DNA from: a virus
Virus record (IMG/VR): IMGVR_UViG_3300035698_005518
Coordinates: 1-21,725 of that record
DNA: 21,725 bases
Direction: 5' to 3' (one strand)
A program made the position numbers and the translations under genes. How positions within the stretch are numbered: position 1 is the first letter of the stretch; each line of letters starts with the position of its first letter. Under the pieces are notes generated by a model that did not search any database, was not told the origin of the DNA, and was given only the letters and a program-made list of their open reading frames with translations. Positions 12,857 to 20,148 of the stretch are shown one piece after another.

Positions 12857-13702
12857 ATGCCAAGACAAACAAACCAGAAAGCCTTCCTAATTCCCGATGG
12901 TTGTAATTTCGCAATCGACGTGGGTAATGGATTTGAAGATGTCGGGATCCTCGCAGGCGGGGTAAGTGCATCACTCGGATGGGATAATTTCTATATGGAC
13001 GCGGGGAATTACGAAGGATTAGTAGACAGGATGAAAAATCCGACTTTTGCGGTTAATCCCTCAGCCTTGTTAAATTGGGATCCGCAGATTATAGCTAAAT
13101 GTCTACCTGGGGTTTTATCCTCAGCAGCAGCCGTTTCTCCGGCTACAGGATTTGACGTAACTTACGCCGGGACTTCTAATCAAGTAACCGTAACCAGATC
13201 CTCTTTACGATTGACTTATTTTCCCGACGATAAAGAAACATTTACAATGTCGAGTAGTGTCACCGCGGTTGATAATGTATCAAATAATCAAATGGTCACT
13301 GTTCCACTATTTAACTTGATCGCTGTATTAGGACCGACAGCAACCAAAATAGACGGGTATATATTTATTCCTACTATGACAGAAGTATCTTACGCTGACA
13401 GAGATTTGATAGCGAACAGGGGGAACTTTTACACCGATGCGGGGAACTTATACATAATAGTAACCGCTTCCTTATACGCTGACACAGATGCAGCCGATAG
13501 CGCACTAGACGATACAGTTATAAGTTTTTGGGACAACGTAGATTGGCAGTTTACCTTTTATAACGCGGCAATAGACGGTGGGGCGACATTTAATTTTAAG
13601 GGAGTTAATGAAGATGGACTTGACGAGATTACCGTAAGTTACACGGGAAGAGCAGACCCCGCGAATTCTTACCAGTTACTCAATTTATTTATAGCTGACT
13701 AA
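12857..13702 (+). CDS. Tail tube protein paralog, copy 2 with inserted domain (281 aa)
   Basis: Starts 10 bases after copy 1 and matches it along both ends; by my count about 60% of core positions are identical over residues ~32-92. Between them lies an extra stretch of about 90 residues (roughly 128-220), where copy 1 has only a short loop. The insert runs from ETFTMSSSVTAVDN through PTMTEVSYADRDLIANRG to YTDAGNLYIIVTAS and is beta-rich, acidic in its later half, and absent from copy 1. The end again has GATFNFKGVNEDGLDEIT. An inserted domain in a tube subunit usually lies on the outside of the tube, like Ig-like domains of other phage tubes. The fold of this one is unknown to me. It could give a mixed-tube tail. 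Confidence 0.75.
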   Translation: MPRQTNQKAFLIPDGCNFAIDVGNGFEDVGILAGGVSASLGWDNFYMDAGNYEGLVDRMKNPTFAVNPSALLNWDPQIIAKCLPGVLSSAAAVSPATGFDVTYAGTSNQVTVTRSSLRLTYFPDDKETFTMSSSVTAVDNVSNNQMVTVPLFNLIAVLGPTATKIDGYIFIPTMTEVSYADRDLIANRGNFYTDAGNLYIIVTASLYADTDAADSALDDTVISFWDNVDWQFTFYNAAIDGGATFNFKGVNEDGLDEITVSYTGRADPANSYQLLNLFIAD

Positions 13703-13714
13703 AGGAGAAAAAGA

Positions 13715-14092
13715 ATGAAAGTAGGAATAGGACGGAAAGCCATTGAGCTTGAAGTTAATGAGGAACTATTCACGATTAAATTTGTATCGGTATTCGCGAG
13801 GAAAAGAGCAAGCGATCTTTTCAGTATGGTTGATAAAATCACCAAAATAAACGATTTGCCGGACGAAGAAAAAGTAAAAGCAATGAGCGATTTGGAAGAG
13901 GTTGAACTTAATAATATTCTTGAATCAAGAACAGAGTGTATTGAAAATCTCTTAACTTCTAACGGGTATAAATTTGACCCTGATTGGTGGGATAAAAATA
14001 CTGGTTACGAAGAACAGAATGAGTTTATTTATGTCTGTCTTGCGAAAGATATTACTAAAAAAAAAGTGATTCCAAAGCAGTCGGAGAAATAG
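13715..14092 (+). CDS. Tail assembly chaperone, short form (gpG-like)
   Basis: Normal-frame product of 125 aa, with AAAGGAG upstream of ATG 13715. It is helical and charged, with VNEELFTIKFVSVFARKRAS (about 14-33), an acidic stretch, and DPDWWDKNTGYEEQNEFIYVCLAKD (about 88-112), of the 'FW...EFI...' style seen in chaperones of siphophage tails. Such proteins bind the tape measure before tube assembly and do not stay in the virion. It lies between tube and tape measure genes, as expected. The frame ends with TAG 14090-14092; the A9 run at 14057-14065, within codons 115-117, allows the longer product listed separately. Confidence 0.82.
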   Translation: MKVGIGRKAIELEVNEELFTIKFVSVFARKRASDLFSMVDKITKINDLPDEEKVKAMSDLEEVELNNILESRTECIENLLTSNGYKFDPDWWDKNTGYEEQNEFIYVCLAKDITKKKVIPKQSEK

Positions 14093-14292
14093 ACTTTGAA
14101 CGGCTGTATTTTGCATGCAGACAAGCAAAGGTTGTTTCATGCAAAGAGGAATTCTGGTTCGAAATGGACTTACCAGACTTGGAGAATGCAGGGGCTTTTG
14201 TCTCGCGTGAGATTTGGGACGAATTTATTATAAAGAAATCGGACAAGATTAAAATTACAGCGAACGATTATACAAAGAGGCGTCATGGCTAG
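13715..14292 (+). CDS. Tail assembly chaperone, -1 frameshift fusion (gpGT-like, 192 aa)
   Basis: A -1 shift at the A9 run joins residues 1-117 of the short form to a 75-residue extension, ending at TAG 14290-14292. The extension starts SDSKAVGEIDFERLYFACRQ and ends NDYTKRRHG; it is helical, charged and tryptophan-bearing (EEFWFEMD, EIWDEF), like known T-domains. The -1 frame has a stop TAA at 14056-14058 and is then open from the A run to 14289. It contains no ATG before 14164, so a separate gene is unlikely. This fills an otherwise empty 190-base gap before the tape measure, and its stop overlaps the tape measure start by 8 bases. In lambda the fusion form is made at a few percent and recruits tube subunits to the tape measure. 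Confidence 0.8.
14057..14065 (+). promoter_or_regulatory. Slippery A9 site for -1 frameshifting
   Basis: In the normal frame the codons read ACT AAA AAA AAA GTG, giving A_AAA_AAA, a heptamer on which both tRNAs can re-pair after a -1 slip. A weak bulged hairpin (CAAA/TTTG plus GTC/GAC, 14073-14098) follows about 8 bases later and may help. The short A run could also let RNA polymerase slip. Confidence 0.75.
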
Positions 14293-16579
14293 AATAATTG
14301 AACAACTAGCATATAAAATCACAGGCGATACAGGTCAGTTTGACAAGTCTATAGATGGGACTGACAAGAAGACCACAGGACTTACAGGCAAACTTGGATC
14401 ACTTGGAAAGCTCTTAACTGTAGGAGCTGTTGCAGTAGGTATTGTTGCAGTAGGAAAGAAACTTTTCAACATGGCAACTGATGCAGCTGCAGCCGGTGAT
14501 CGTGTAGACAAGATGAGTCAGAAAATCGGTATTTCAAGAGATGCGTTCCAGGAATGGGATTTCATTTTAAGTCAATCAGGAGCCTCGGTGGACGGCCTAC
14601 AAATGTCTGTTAAGACTTTATCAAACGCAGCATCAGAAGCGAGGGACGGAACTGCCGAATATAAAGATGAATTTGATAGGTTAGGAATTTCAGTCACAGA
14701 TACCAACGGAAAAATGAAAACACAAGAAGGCTTGCTAAATGAAGTCTTTGCCGCCCTTTCAAACATGGAAGACGAAACACAGCGAACAGCAACAGCGAGT
14801 AAACTACTTGGGAGATCAGCAACCGAACTTGCTCCGGCGATGAATCAGGGTGCAGATTCAATCGAGGCGATGAGACAGAAATCTCACGAACTTGGATTAG
14901 TGTTAAAAGATGAATTAATAGATGAAGCAGTTAAGTTTACTGATAATATGGATCAGCTTAGAAGGAAAGGTAAGGCACTTTTAACAGAGGCGATTGCACC
15001 GCTACTTGACCCAATGAACACTTTTATTGAATATCTTCTTAACGGTAGACAACCGGCTAAAGATTTGGCAGAGGTAACCGATGATTTGGATATTGCATCG
15101 AGGAATTATTTTGATGTAGTTAAACAGTTAGATACTCCTGTTAATGAACTAACCACGGCAGAACTTGCAAACCTTGAAGCAAAAAGAGAACTATTAAAAC
15201 TTGATGTTATAACCTCACTTGTAGCTTTATCAAACGGGTGGGAAGATAACACCACAACAGTTGAGAAGAACACTAGGAAGATAAAAGATGCTACAATAGT
15301 ACAACTACCCTATGTAGAAGCTTTCGAGGCAACAGCAAAGGCTTTTGGAATCTCAAATGAGGGATTACTTACTTATCTTAACAATAACGGAACACTAACA
15401 GATGATGTATTAGAACAGACAGAAGCCTTTGACAAAGTTGGTCAACAGGTATCTCTTTATGCAGATGAACAGAATAAAATAAACGGCTACTTAGCACAAA
15501 ACAACGAAATAGAAACAGCAAGAAACAGCACTATCGCAACTACAAAATTACTCATTGATGAAGAGATTATATCATCAGAAAAGTTGAAGTTTGTAACCAA
15601 AGAGTTAAGGGATGCGATAACAACAGAAACAGAGGCTGTAGAAGAATCAGAAACAGCAACAGAAACACATGCTGAAAAGGTAAGACGATTAGAGCAAGAA
15701 TTTAAAAAACTTGACTATACGATAACAAGTAACAGAACGTTAGAAGGGCTTACCACGAGAACAAAAGAAACCATCGTTGCATTTGACGGCTTAGAACCTA
15801 TCTTAGAAAACAGTATTGATTTACTTAAAGAAAACGGATTTGAAGCAAAAGGGTATAATACATCACTTCAATTATTAGATGAAACGTTGCCACCATTAAC
15901 AGAAAGCCAAGTTGCTTTTGCCAATTCTTTGTTAACTACTACAGAAATATTTGAAGGGTTGGAACCTATTCAAGAAGCAAGCATTTCTTTAATAAAAAGA
16001 ATGAAAGATGCTACAGATGAAACGATAGAGTCAACCTTTAATTGGGGTGAGGCATTAAACGCTACCGCCAACACCATTGGTTGGATTGGCAGACTCCAAG
16101 ACGCGCAGGCAGACGCACAAATAGCAAATCTTGACGAAGAAATATTAGGTGAAGAAAAGTACGCCTCAGAAAAACGGCGAATCATGCGAGAGTCAGCAGA
16201 AGCACAAAAAAAGACCTCTATATTTGAAGCGATAGTAGGAACTGCTTCCGCAATAGTGCAGGCAAGTCCGAACCTTTTATTGATGGCATTAGCAGGTGTG
16301 TCAGGGGCTTTACAATTAGCAACAATCAACGCGACACCCTTACCCTCTTACGATGTCGGCTCAATTAATATTCCTGAAACACAAACGGCAACCGTACATA
16401 AAGGAGAGATGATTTTACCCGCTTCAATCGCAAATGAAGCAAGACAATCAGGTGTTTCAATTTCCCCTTCCGGCGGAGGTGGGAATGTCTACCTCGATGG
16501 GGTAGAAGTAGGTAAAATAGTAATGAATCACACGAACGGCGGGCGACTCGGTACGATTGAAAAGAGGATAGTTAAATGA
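14285..16579 (+). CDS. Tape measure protein (764 aa)
   Basis: The longest complete gene here. ATG 14285 follows AGAGG and overlaps the chaperone fusion stop. The N-terminal part has a hydrophobic segment (about 43-60, LLTVGAVAVGIVAVG), then a helical region with AGDRVDKMSQKIGISRDAF (about 74-92) and LLGRSATELAPAMNQGADS (about 177-195), both typical of siphophage tape measures. The middle is charged and helical, with a repeated GLEPI block at about residues 502 and 558. A second hydrophobic stretch (about 648-685) precedes a Gly-rich C-terminus ending LGTIEKRIVK. The protein fixes tail length, fills the tube and helps DNA cross the membrane. By the rule of about 0.15 nm per residue the tail would be near 115 nm; this is inference. 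Confidence 0.92.
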   Translation: MARIIEQLAYKITGDTGQFDKSIDGTDKKTTGLTGKLGSLGKLLTVGAVAVGIVAVGKKLFNMATDAAAAGDRVDKMSQKIGISRDAFQEWDFILSQSGASVDGLQMSVKTLSNAASEARDGTAEYKDEFDRLGISVTDTNGKMKTQEGLLNEVFAALSNMEDETQRTATASKLLGRSATELAPAMNQGADSIEAMRQKSHELGLVLKDELIDEAVKFTDNMDQLRRKGKALLTEAIAPLLDPMNTFIEYLLNGRQPAKDLAEVTDDLDIASRNYFDVVKQLDTPVNELTTAELANLEAKRELLKLDVITSLVALSNGWEDNTTTVEKNTRKIKDATIVQLPYVEAFEATAKAFGISNEGLLTYLNNNGTLTDDVLEQTEAFDKVGQQVSLYADEQNKINGYLAQNNEIETARNSTIATTKLLIDEEIISSEKLKFVTKELRDAITTETEAVEESETATETHAEKVRRLEQEFKKLDYTITSNRTLEGLTTRTKETIVAFDGLEPILENSIDLLKENGFEAKGYNTSLQLLDETLPPLTESQVAFANSLLTTTEIFEGLEPIQEASISLIKRMKDATDETIESTFNWGEALNATANTIGWIGRLQDAQADAQIANLDEEILGEEKYASEKRRIMRESAEAQKKTSIFEAIVGTASAIVQASPNLLLMALAGVSGALQLATINATPLPSYDVGSINIPETQTATVHKGEMILPASIANEARQSGVSISPSGGGGNVYLDGVEVGKIVMNHTNGGRLGTIEKRIVK

Positions 16580-17286
16580 GAATAGCATGGCAGAACCTAG
16601 CAAAGACAAACGCGACTATCGCAGCACCTACAGAAGACTCAAACTACCCTGTTGAAAACTTATATCACAAATGGAAAAAGAAACGATTTCAGAGTACCAA
16701 TACAGGCGCAGTTTTAACGATCACTTGGAGCGCTGATATTTCCGTATCCTGTATCGGGATAGCTTATCATAATCTATCAGGTTGTTCAGTAGTATTAAAG
16801 AACTCAGCAGATGCGACCCTCGATACTTGGACAGTTCCGATAACTTATCAGACAGACCTTTATGTTGATACCGAATTAACCACGGTCAGAAGCATTGTTA
16901 TCACGATGACCTCCGCTAGTACCTTATATTTAGGCGGGTTATTCGTAGGATCGTACATAGAAATCGATAAAGAAGCAGGGCAGGATATTCCTTTAAGTGA
17001 TACCTCAAACATGACAAAAAGTATCGGCGGGCAAGTTGCCGGAAGACTTGGGGTTACTCTCAGAAGCGGGTCAATTACCGTTCCCGATCTCACCGTTACA
17101 CAAAGAAAAGCCTTTGAGTCAATGCAAGAAGATTTACAAAAGATATACCCGTTCTGGCTGGATTTATGGCACTCTTCACACGCGAGCTTTGAGCCATTTT
17201 ACGGACACTTAACATCCGGTATGGGGATCACCAAAGATAATTGGCAGAATACCACAGTAAATTTTAGCATCGAGGAGGCCAATTAA
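16576..17286 (+). CDS. Distal tail protein-like (putative Dit)
   Basis: This 236-aa protein follows the tape measure with an ATGA overlap, the position of the distal tail protein. It begins MRIAWQNLAKTNATIAAPTE, followed by YPVENLYHKWKKKRFQST (about 24-41) and beta strands (TITWSADISVSCIGIAYHNL). The start resembles a discoidin-like domain found in some phage tail proteins. Residues about 150-236 hold a second beta/alpha part with DLTVTQRKAFESMQEDL and PFWLDLWHSSHASFEPFYG, ending in NTTVNFSIEEAN. Dit forms the hexamer joining tube and tip. The family cannot be proved by eye, so the name is provisional. It ends one base into the next gene (TAATG). Confidence 0.6.
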   Translation: MRIAWQNLAKTNATIAAPTEDSNYPVENLYHKWKKKRFQSTNTGAVLTITWSADISVSCIGIAYHNLSGCSVVLKNSADATLDTWTVPITYQTDLYVDTELTTVRSIVITMTSASTLYLGGLFVGSYIEIDKEAGQDIPLSDTSNMTKSIGGQVAGRLGVTLRSGSITVPDLTVTQRKAFESMQEDLQKIYPFWLDLWHSSHASFEPFYGHLTSGMGITKDNWQNTTVNFSIEEAN

Positions 17287-18209
17287 TGGCAATAACAAAA
17301 GTCGCGCAATTTAATTCAAGTCCTACAAATGCAACCGATTACCAAGCGCAAAACGCACATATAAACGCTTTCATTCAGCAGATGGGAAACCAATCACAGC
17401 ACCTCACAGAATGGACAACCACAACCGTTCCCCAGATCGCTCTTGGGGTCTATCTCAGACATGCGGGAGTTCTTTATATAGTTGATACCGCTCATTTCGA
17501 TATAGCGACAGGGGACTTATCGGCTGCCGATAATTATTATATAAAACTTACTACTTCCGGCGCATCATTAACCGTTGCATGGGAAGATGATTTGACCGAT
17601 TATGCGTGGAATACTTCTTATCAAGGGTTATATAATGGCACTTCTCAAATTATGCCCTATACCGTTATATACGATGCTGGGTCAAGTTATGTAAAGAGGA
17701 AAATATTAAACCTATCTGCTACCGATGGGAACAATTTTTTCGCTATAGGAAGCGATGGAATACCCTATATAAACGCTAGTGATTTATACTTTAATAGTGA
17801 TGAAGCAAATCAAGATCATATTTTATATAATGAATCTACTAATGCATATGAGTTTTATGCTGACGACGATGGTGGAAAAACAAGTTTTGGTAAGCTTTGC
17901 GCAGGGGGATATAATCCGAAAACACTAACGGCATCAAATATTGCGGTTTCATCCGTGACAACCTTAGTAGTACCGTCGGGTATTTACCAAGCTAATATTT
18001 ATGTCGTAGCTTTTGGTAATGTTGCTGCCAATGTGCAAACCTATATAAATGGTGCATGGGTTGCTTTATCAGATAGTGGTATTAATATTACGGGCACAAC
18101 TGGAACGTCGTCTCAATTTTCAATCATGTCTGATGGTACAAACACAAGACTAAATTTGTATACCATGAGTACTTCAGGTTCTGCTACACTTTACTTAAGT
18201 AAGTACTAA
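17286..18209 (+). CDS. Putative tail tip/fibre-like protein, possible receptor binding (307 aa)
   Basis: ATG 17286 shares a base with the previous stop and has GAGGAGG upstream. The N-terminus (MAITKVAQFNSSPTNATDYQ) and the following helical and beta stretch up to about 95 look like an attachment part. The C-terminal ~90 residues (from ASNIAVSSVTTLVVPSG) are strand-rich with Ser/Thr/Gly and have the look of a beta-sandwich head, ending in SGSATLYLSKY. From about 17600 the base composition drops to roughly 30% GC, against about 40-50% in most virion genes, as if the C-terminal part had been exchanged. Its place between Dit and the hub is less usual for a fibre. Function as receptor-binding protein is inference. 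Confidence 0.55.
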   Translation: MAITKVAQFNSSPTNATDYQAQNAHINAFIQQMGNQSQHLTEWTTTTVPQIALGVYLRHAGVLYIVDTAHFDIATGDLSAADNYYIKLTTSGASLTVAWEDDLTDYAWNTSYQGLYNGTSQIMPYTVIYDAGSSYVKRKILNLSATDGNNFFAIGSDGIPYINASDLYFNSDEANQDHILYNESTNAYEFYADDDGGKTSFGKLCAGGYNPKTLTASNIAVSSVTTLVVPSGIYQANIYVVAFGNVAANVQTYINGAWVALSDSGINITGTTGTSSQFSIMSDGTNTRLNLYTMSTSGSATLYLSKY

Positions 18210-18219
18210 TGGAGTGTAT

Positions 18220-18441
18220 ATGATATTAATACTTTTATTCTGGTTTAACTTGCTGATAGGCTATCAAAATTCTGGAATTGCTAGTTTAAGAAATTATTAT
18301 GAGTTCTTACCAAGAAGAGCAAATGTTGAAGTGGTTGCTAATAATGATATTATTGAGCAAGGTGTTTTTTATGATAATACTGAATATATAGATGGTTTAA
18401 TCTTGCACCAATATACAGTGGTTTATAACGAGGTAGAATGA
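18220..18441 (+). CDS. Small predicted membrane protein in the tail tip module (73 aa)
   Basis: The start is ATG 18220, with GGAG (18211-18214) 5 bases upstream. Residues 1-14 (MILILLFWFNLLIG) are strongly hydrophobic, long enough for a membrane anchor or signal-like segment. The rest is polar, with an FLPRRANVEVV stretch (about 31-41), then an acidic tail ending VVYNEVE. No lipobox cysteine follows the hydrophobic segment. It lies in the AT-rich patch (three 60-base lines average about 30% GC) and is coupled to the next gene by ATGA overlap. I know no family. It may be a virion component inserted into the host membrane, an exclusion factor, or a small gene that moved in with the preceding fibre end. 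Confidence 0.6.
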   Translation: MILILLFWFNLLIGYQNSGIASLRNYYEFLPRRANVEVVANNDIIEQGVFYDNTEYIDGLILHQYTVVYNEVE

Positions 18442-20138
18442 ATTACAGATTTGAGATTGACAAATTATTTACACTAGAAAGCTCTTTGCTCGTTCCCTAT
18501 GGGAGTTTTACCTATAGGGCGTTAATAACTACCACTACCCTAGATGCCTATTGGGTAACAACTTTCGGCGTATCGATAGATTTGACTAATAAGGTTTCAA
18601 GAGTCATAAATTCGGTTATTGTTAATTATACCACAGGATACGCAAAGCAAACTTCAATAGTAGACTGCGAAGCGCAAGAAGAGTCATTTTATTGGGATAA
18701 TCCTAACCAGATGTTATATGTCCATTATGAACACGATACAAATCCTTTCGCTGTTTCTACTGAATATGGAAGCGTTCTTGGTTTTACCGATGAATCAGTT
18801 GAATATGTTTCAGATGTAGTTTACAAACCTCTTCTTGTCTCAGTTCCGGCAATCTCGGACAGCTCAGACCCCTTGCAATATGAAATAATGGCTTACTCAG
18901 ACGGAACTTTTTCACTAAAAAATGATGAAGATGATTTTGTGGGAGAATTTGACACAGACCCTAAACTTGCGGGTTCGATCTGTAGATTGAAAAGAGAAAA
19001 TACGACTGTATGGGAAGGGAGAATTGTTGACTATTCTACAACTTTAGACACGTTTACAGTAAAGGCGAGCGATAAAAGAAGGCTCTTACAAGCAAGCTAC
19101 CCGACAGAGGTATTTTCAGGACTCACCGGAATAGCTGATGATACCAATGGGAAACTTATACCCGATGGATACGGACTTAAAACACAGGTTCCCGCTTATC
19201 CAGTTCTTGACGGAGTTGGTGCAGTCCAGTTTCGATGGGGAACAGAAGTAACCTCGATCACTCAAGTTTATTCAGAAAAAGACGGAATAATTACCAGTGT
19301 TACAGATTATGACTTTTTAACAAATGGAACATTTAACTTACTAGATGGCGCGTGTGCTTCTGACGGTGCAGACCCTACACTTGGACTAAAAAGAATCTAT
19401 GTAACCGGTGTAATGCGACCAGAAACGAATCCCGGGGATATTATAGCGGATCTCAATCTTAATGTCTTAGGAATTGTCTATAATGCGAGTAATTACAATG
19501 AAACTGAATGGGTAGCAGAAAAGGCAAAACTCTCTGATGTCGGGCTATACATGGACTCTACTAAGAAATTAGTCGAATGGATTGAGATGCTTCAACCCTC
19601 TTCAAACCTTGGTTTCAGATATGAGGATATCGAAAAAAGAACCCTAAGAGTAGATGATTCAAACAGGGCTTTAACCACTACCCTCACCGCTATTGACATT
19701 AGAAATCAGAACCTACCGGCAGACTCTAACCTTGATTTATACGCGACAGACTGTACGGTATTCTATAACAAGAATCATAGGACAGATGTATATTCTCAAG
19801 TCTCGAATACTGACTACTATTTTCCAGTCCTTAGAGAGCATCGAGTCGCGAAGACTTTCGAGTCATATAGTCTTTTAACTCTTGAAGCAGATGCGACAGA
19901 AAAAGCTCTCAATATCATGGAAGATATCTCAGAAGTCAGACCTATATTTACGAATATTATTGACTATAATTCCTATACCGCGCCGAGAGTATTTGATATA
20001 ATACAGACAACGCAATCTTTCGGGTCCAGGGCATATTACGGATCACAAAGATGCCAGGTTATTGGCGTAAGTCCCATACCTGAAACAGACGAATACAGAC
20101 TTACTTTACGGCAGAGAGATGCACAGACTAATCCCTAG
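18438..20138 (+). CDS. Tail hub / baseplate-like protein (566 aa)
   Basis: A 566-aa protein with mixed beta and helical content in the position of a siphophage tail hub. The first 130 residues are beta-rich (MNYRFEIDKLFTLESSLLVPYG, then YWDNPNQMLYVHYEHDT). A central region includes YSDGTFSLKNDEDDFVGEFD (about 153-172) and 'VWEGRIVDYSTTLDTFTVKASDKRRL' (about 191-216). This resembles gp27-type hub modules where a short strand pair is followed by KASDK. The C-terminus has an ordered tail (SYTAPRVFDIIQTTQSFG, then RLTLRQRD). No lysozyme or peptidase motif is visible. It would link the tip and the fibres. ATG 18438 overlaps the previous TGA. Confidence 0.65.
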   Translation: MNYRFEIDKLFTLESSLLVPYGSFTYRALITTTTLDAYWVTTFGVSIDLTNKVSRVINSVIVNYTTGYAKQTSIVDCEAQEESFYWDNPNQMLYVHYEHDTNPFAVSTEYGSVLGFTDESVEYVSDVVYKPLLVSVPAISDSSDPLQYEIMAYSDGTFSLKNDEDDFVGEFDTDPKLAGSICRLKRENTTVWEGRIVDYSTTLDTFTVKASDKRRLLQASYPTEVFSGLTGIADDTNGKLIPDGYGLKTQVPAYPVLDGVGAVQFRWGTEVTSITQVYSEKDGIITSVTDYDFLTNGTFNLLDGACASDGADPTLGLKRIYVTGVMRPETNPGDIIADLNLNVLGIVYNASNYNETEWVAEKAKLSDVGLYMDSTKKLVEWIEMLQPSSNLGFRYEDIEKRTLRVDDSNRALTTTLTAIDIRNQNLPADSNLDLYATDCTVFYNKNHRTDVYSQVSNTDYYFPVLREHRVAKTFESYSLLTLEADATEKALNIMEDISEVRPIFTNIIDYNSYTAPRVFDIIQTTQSFGSRAYYGSQRCQVIGVSPIPETDEYRLTLRQRDAQTNP

Positions 20139-20148
20139 GAGGCTTTAG

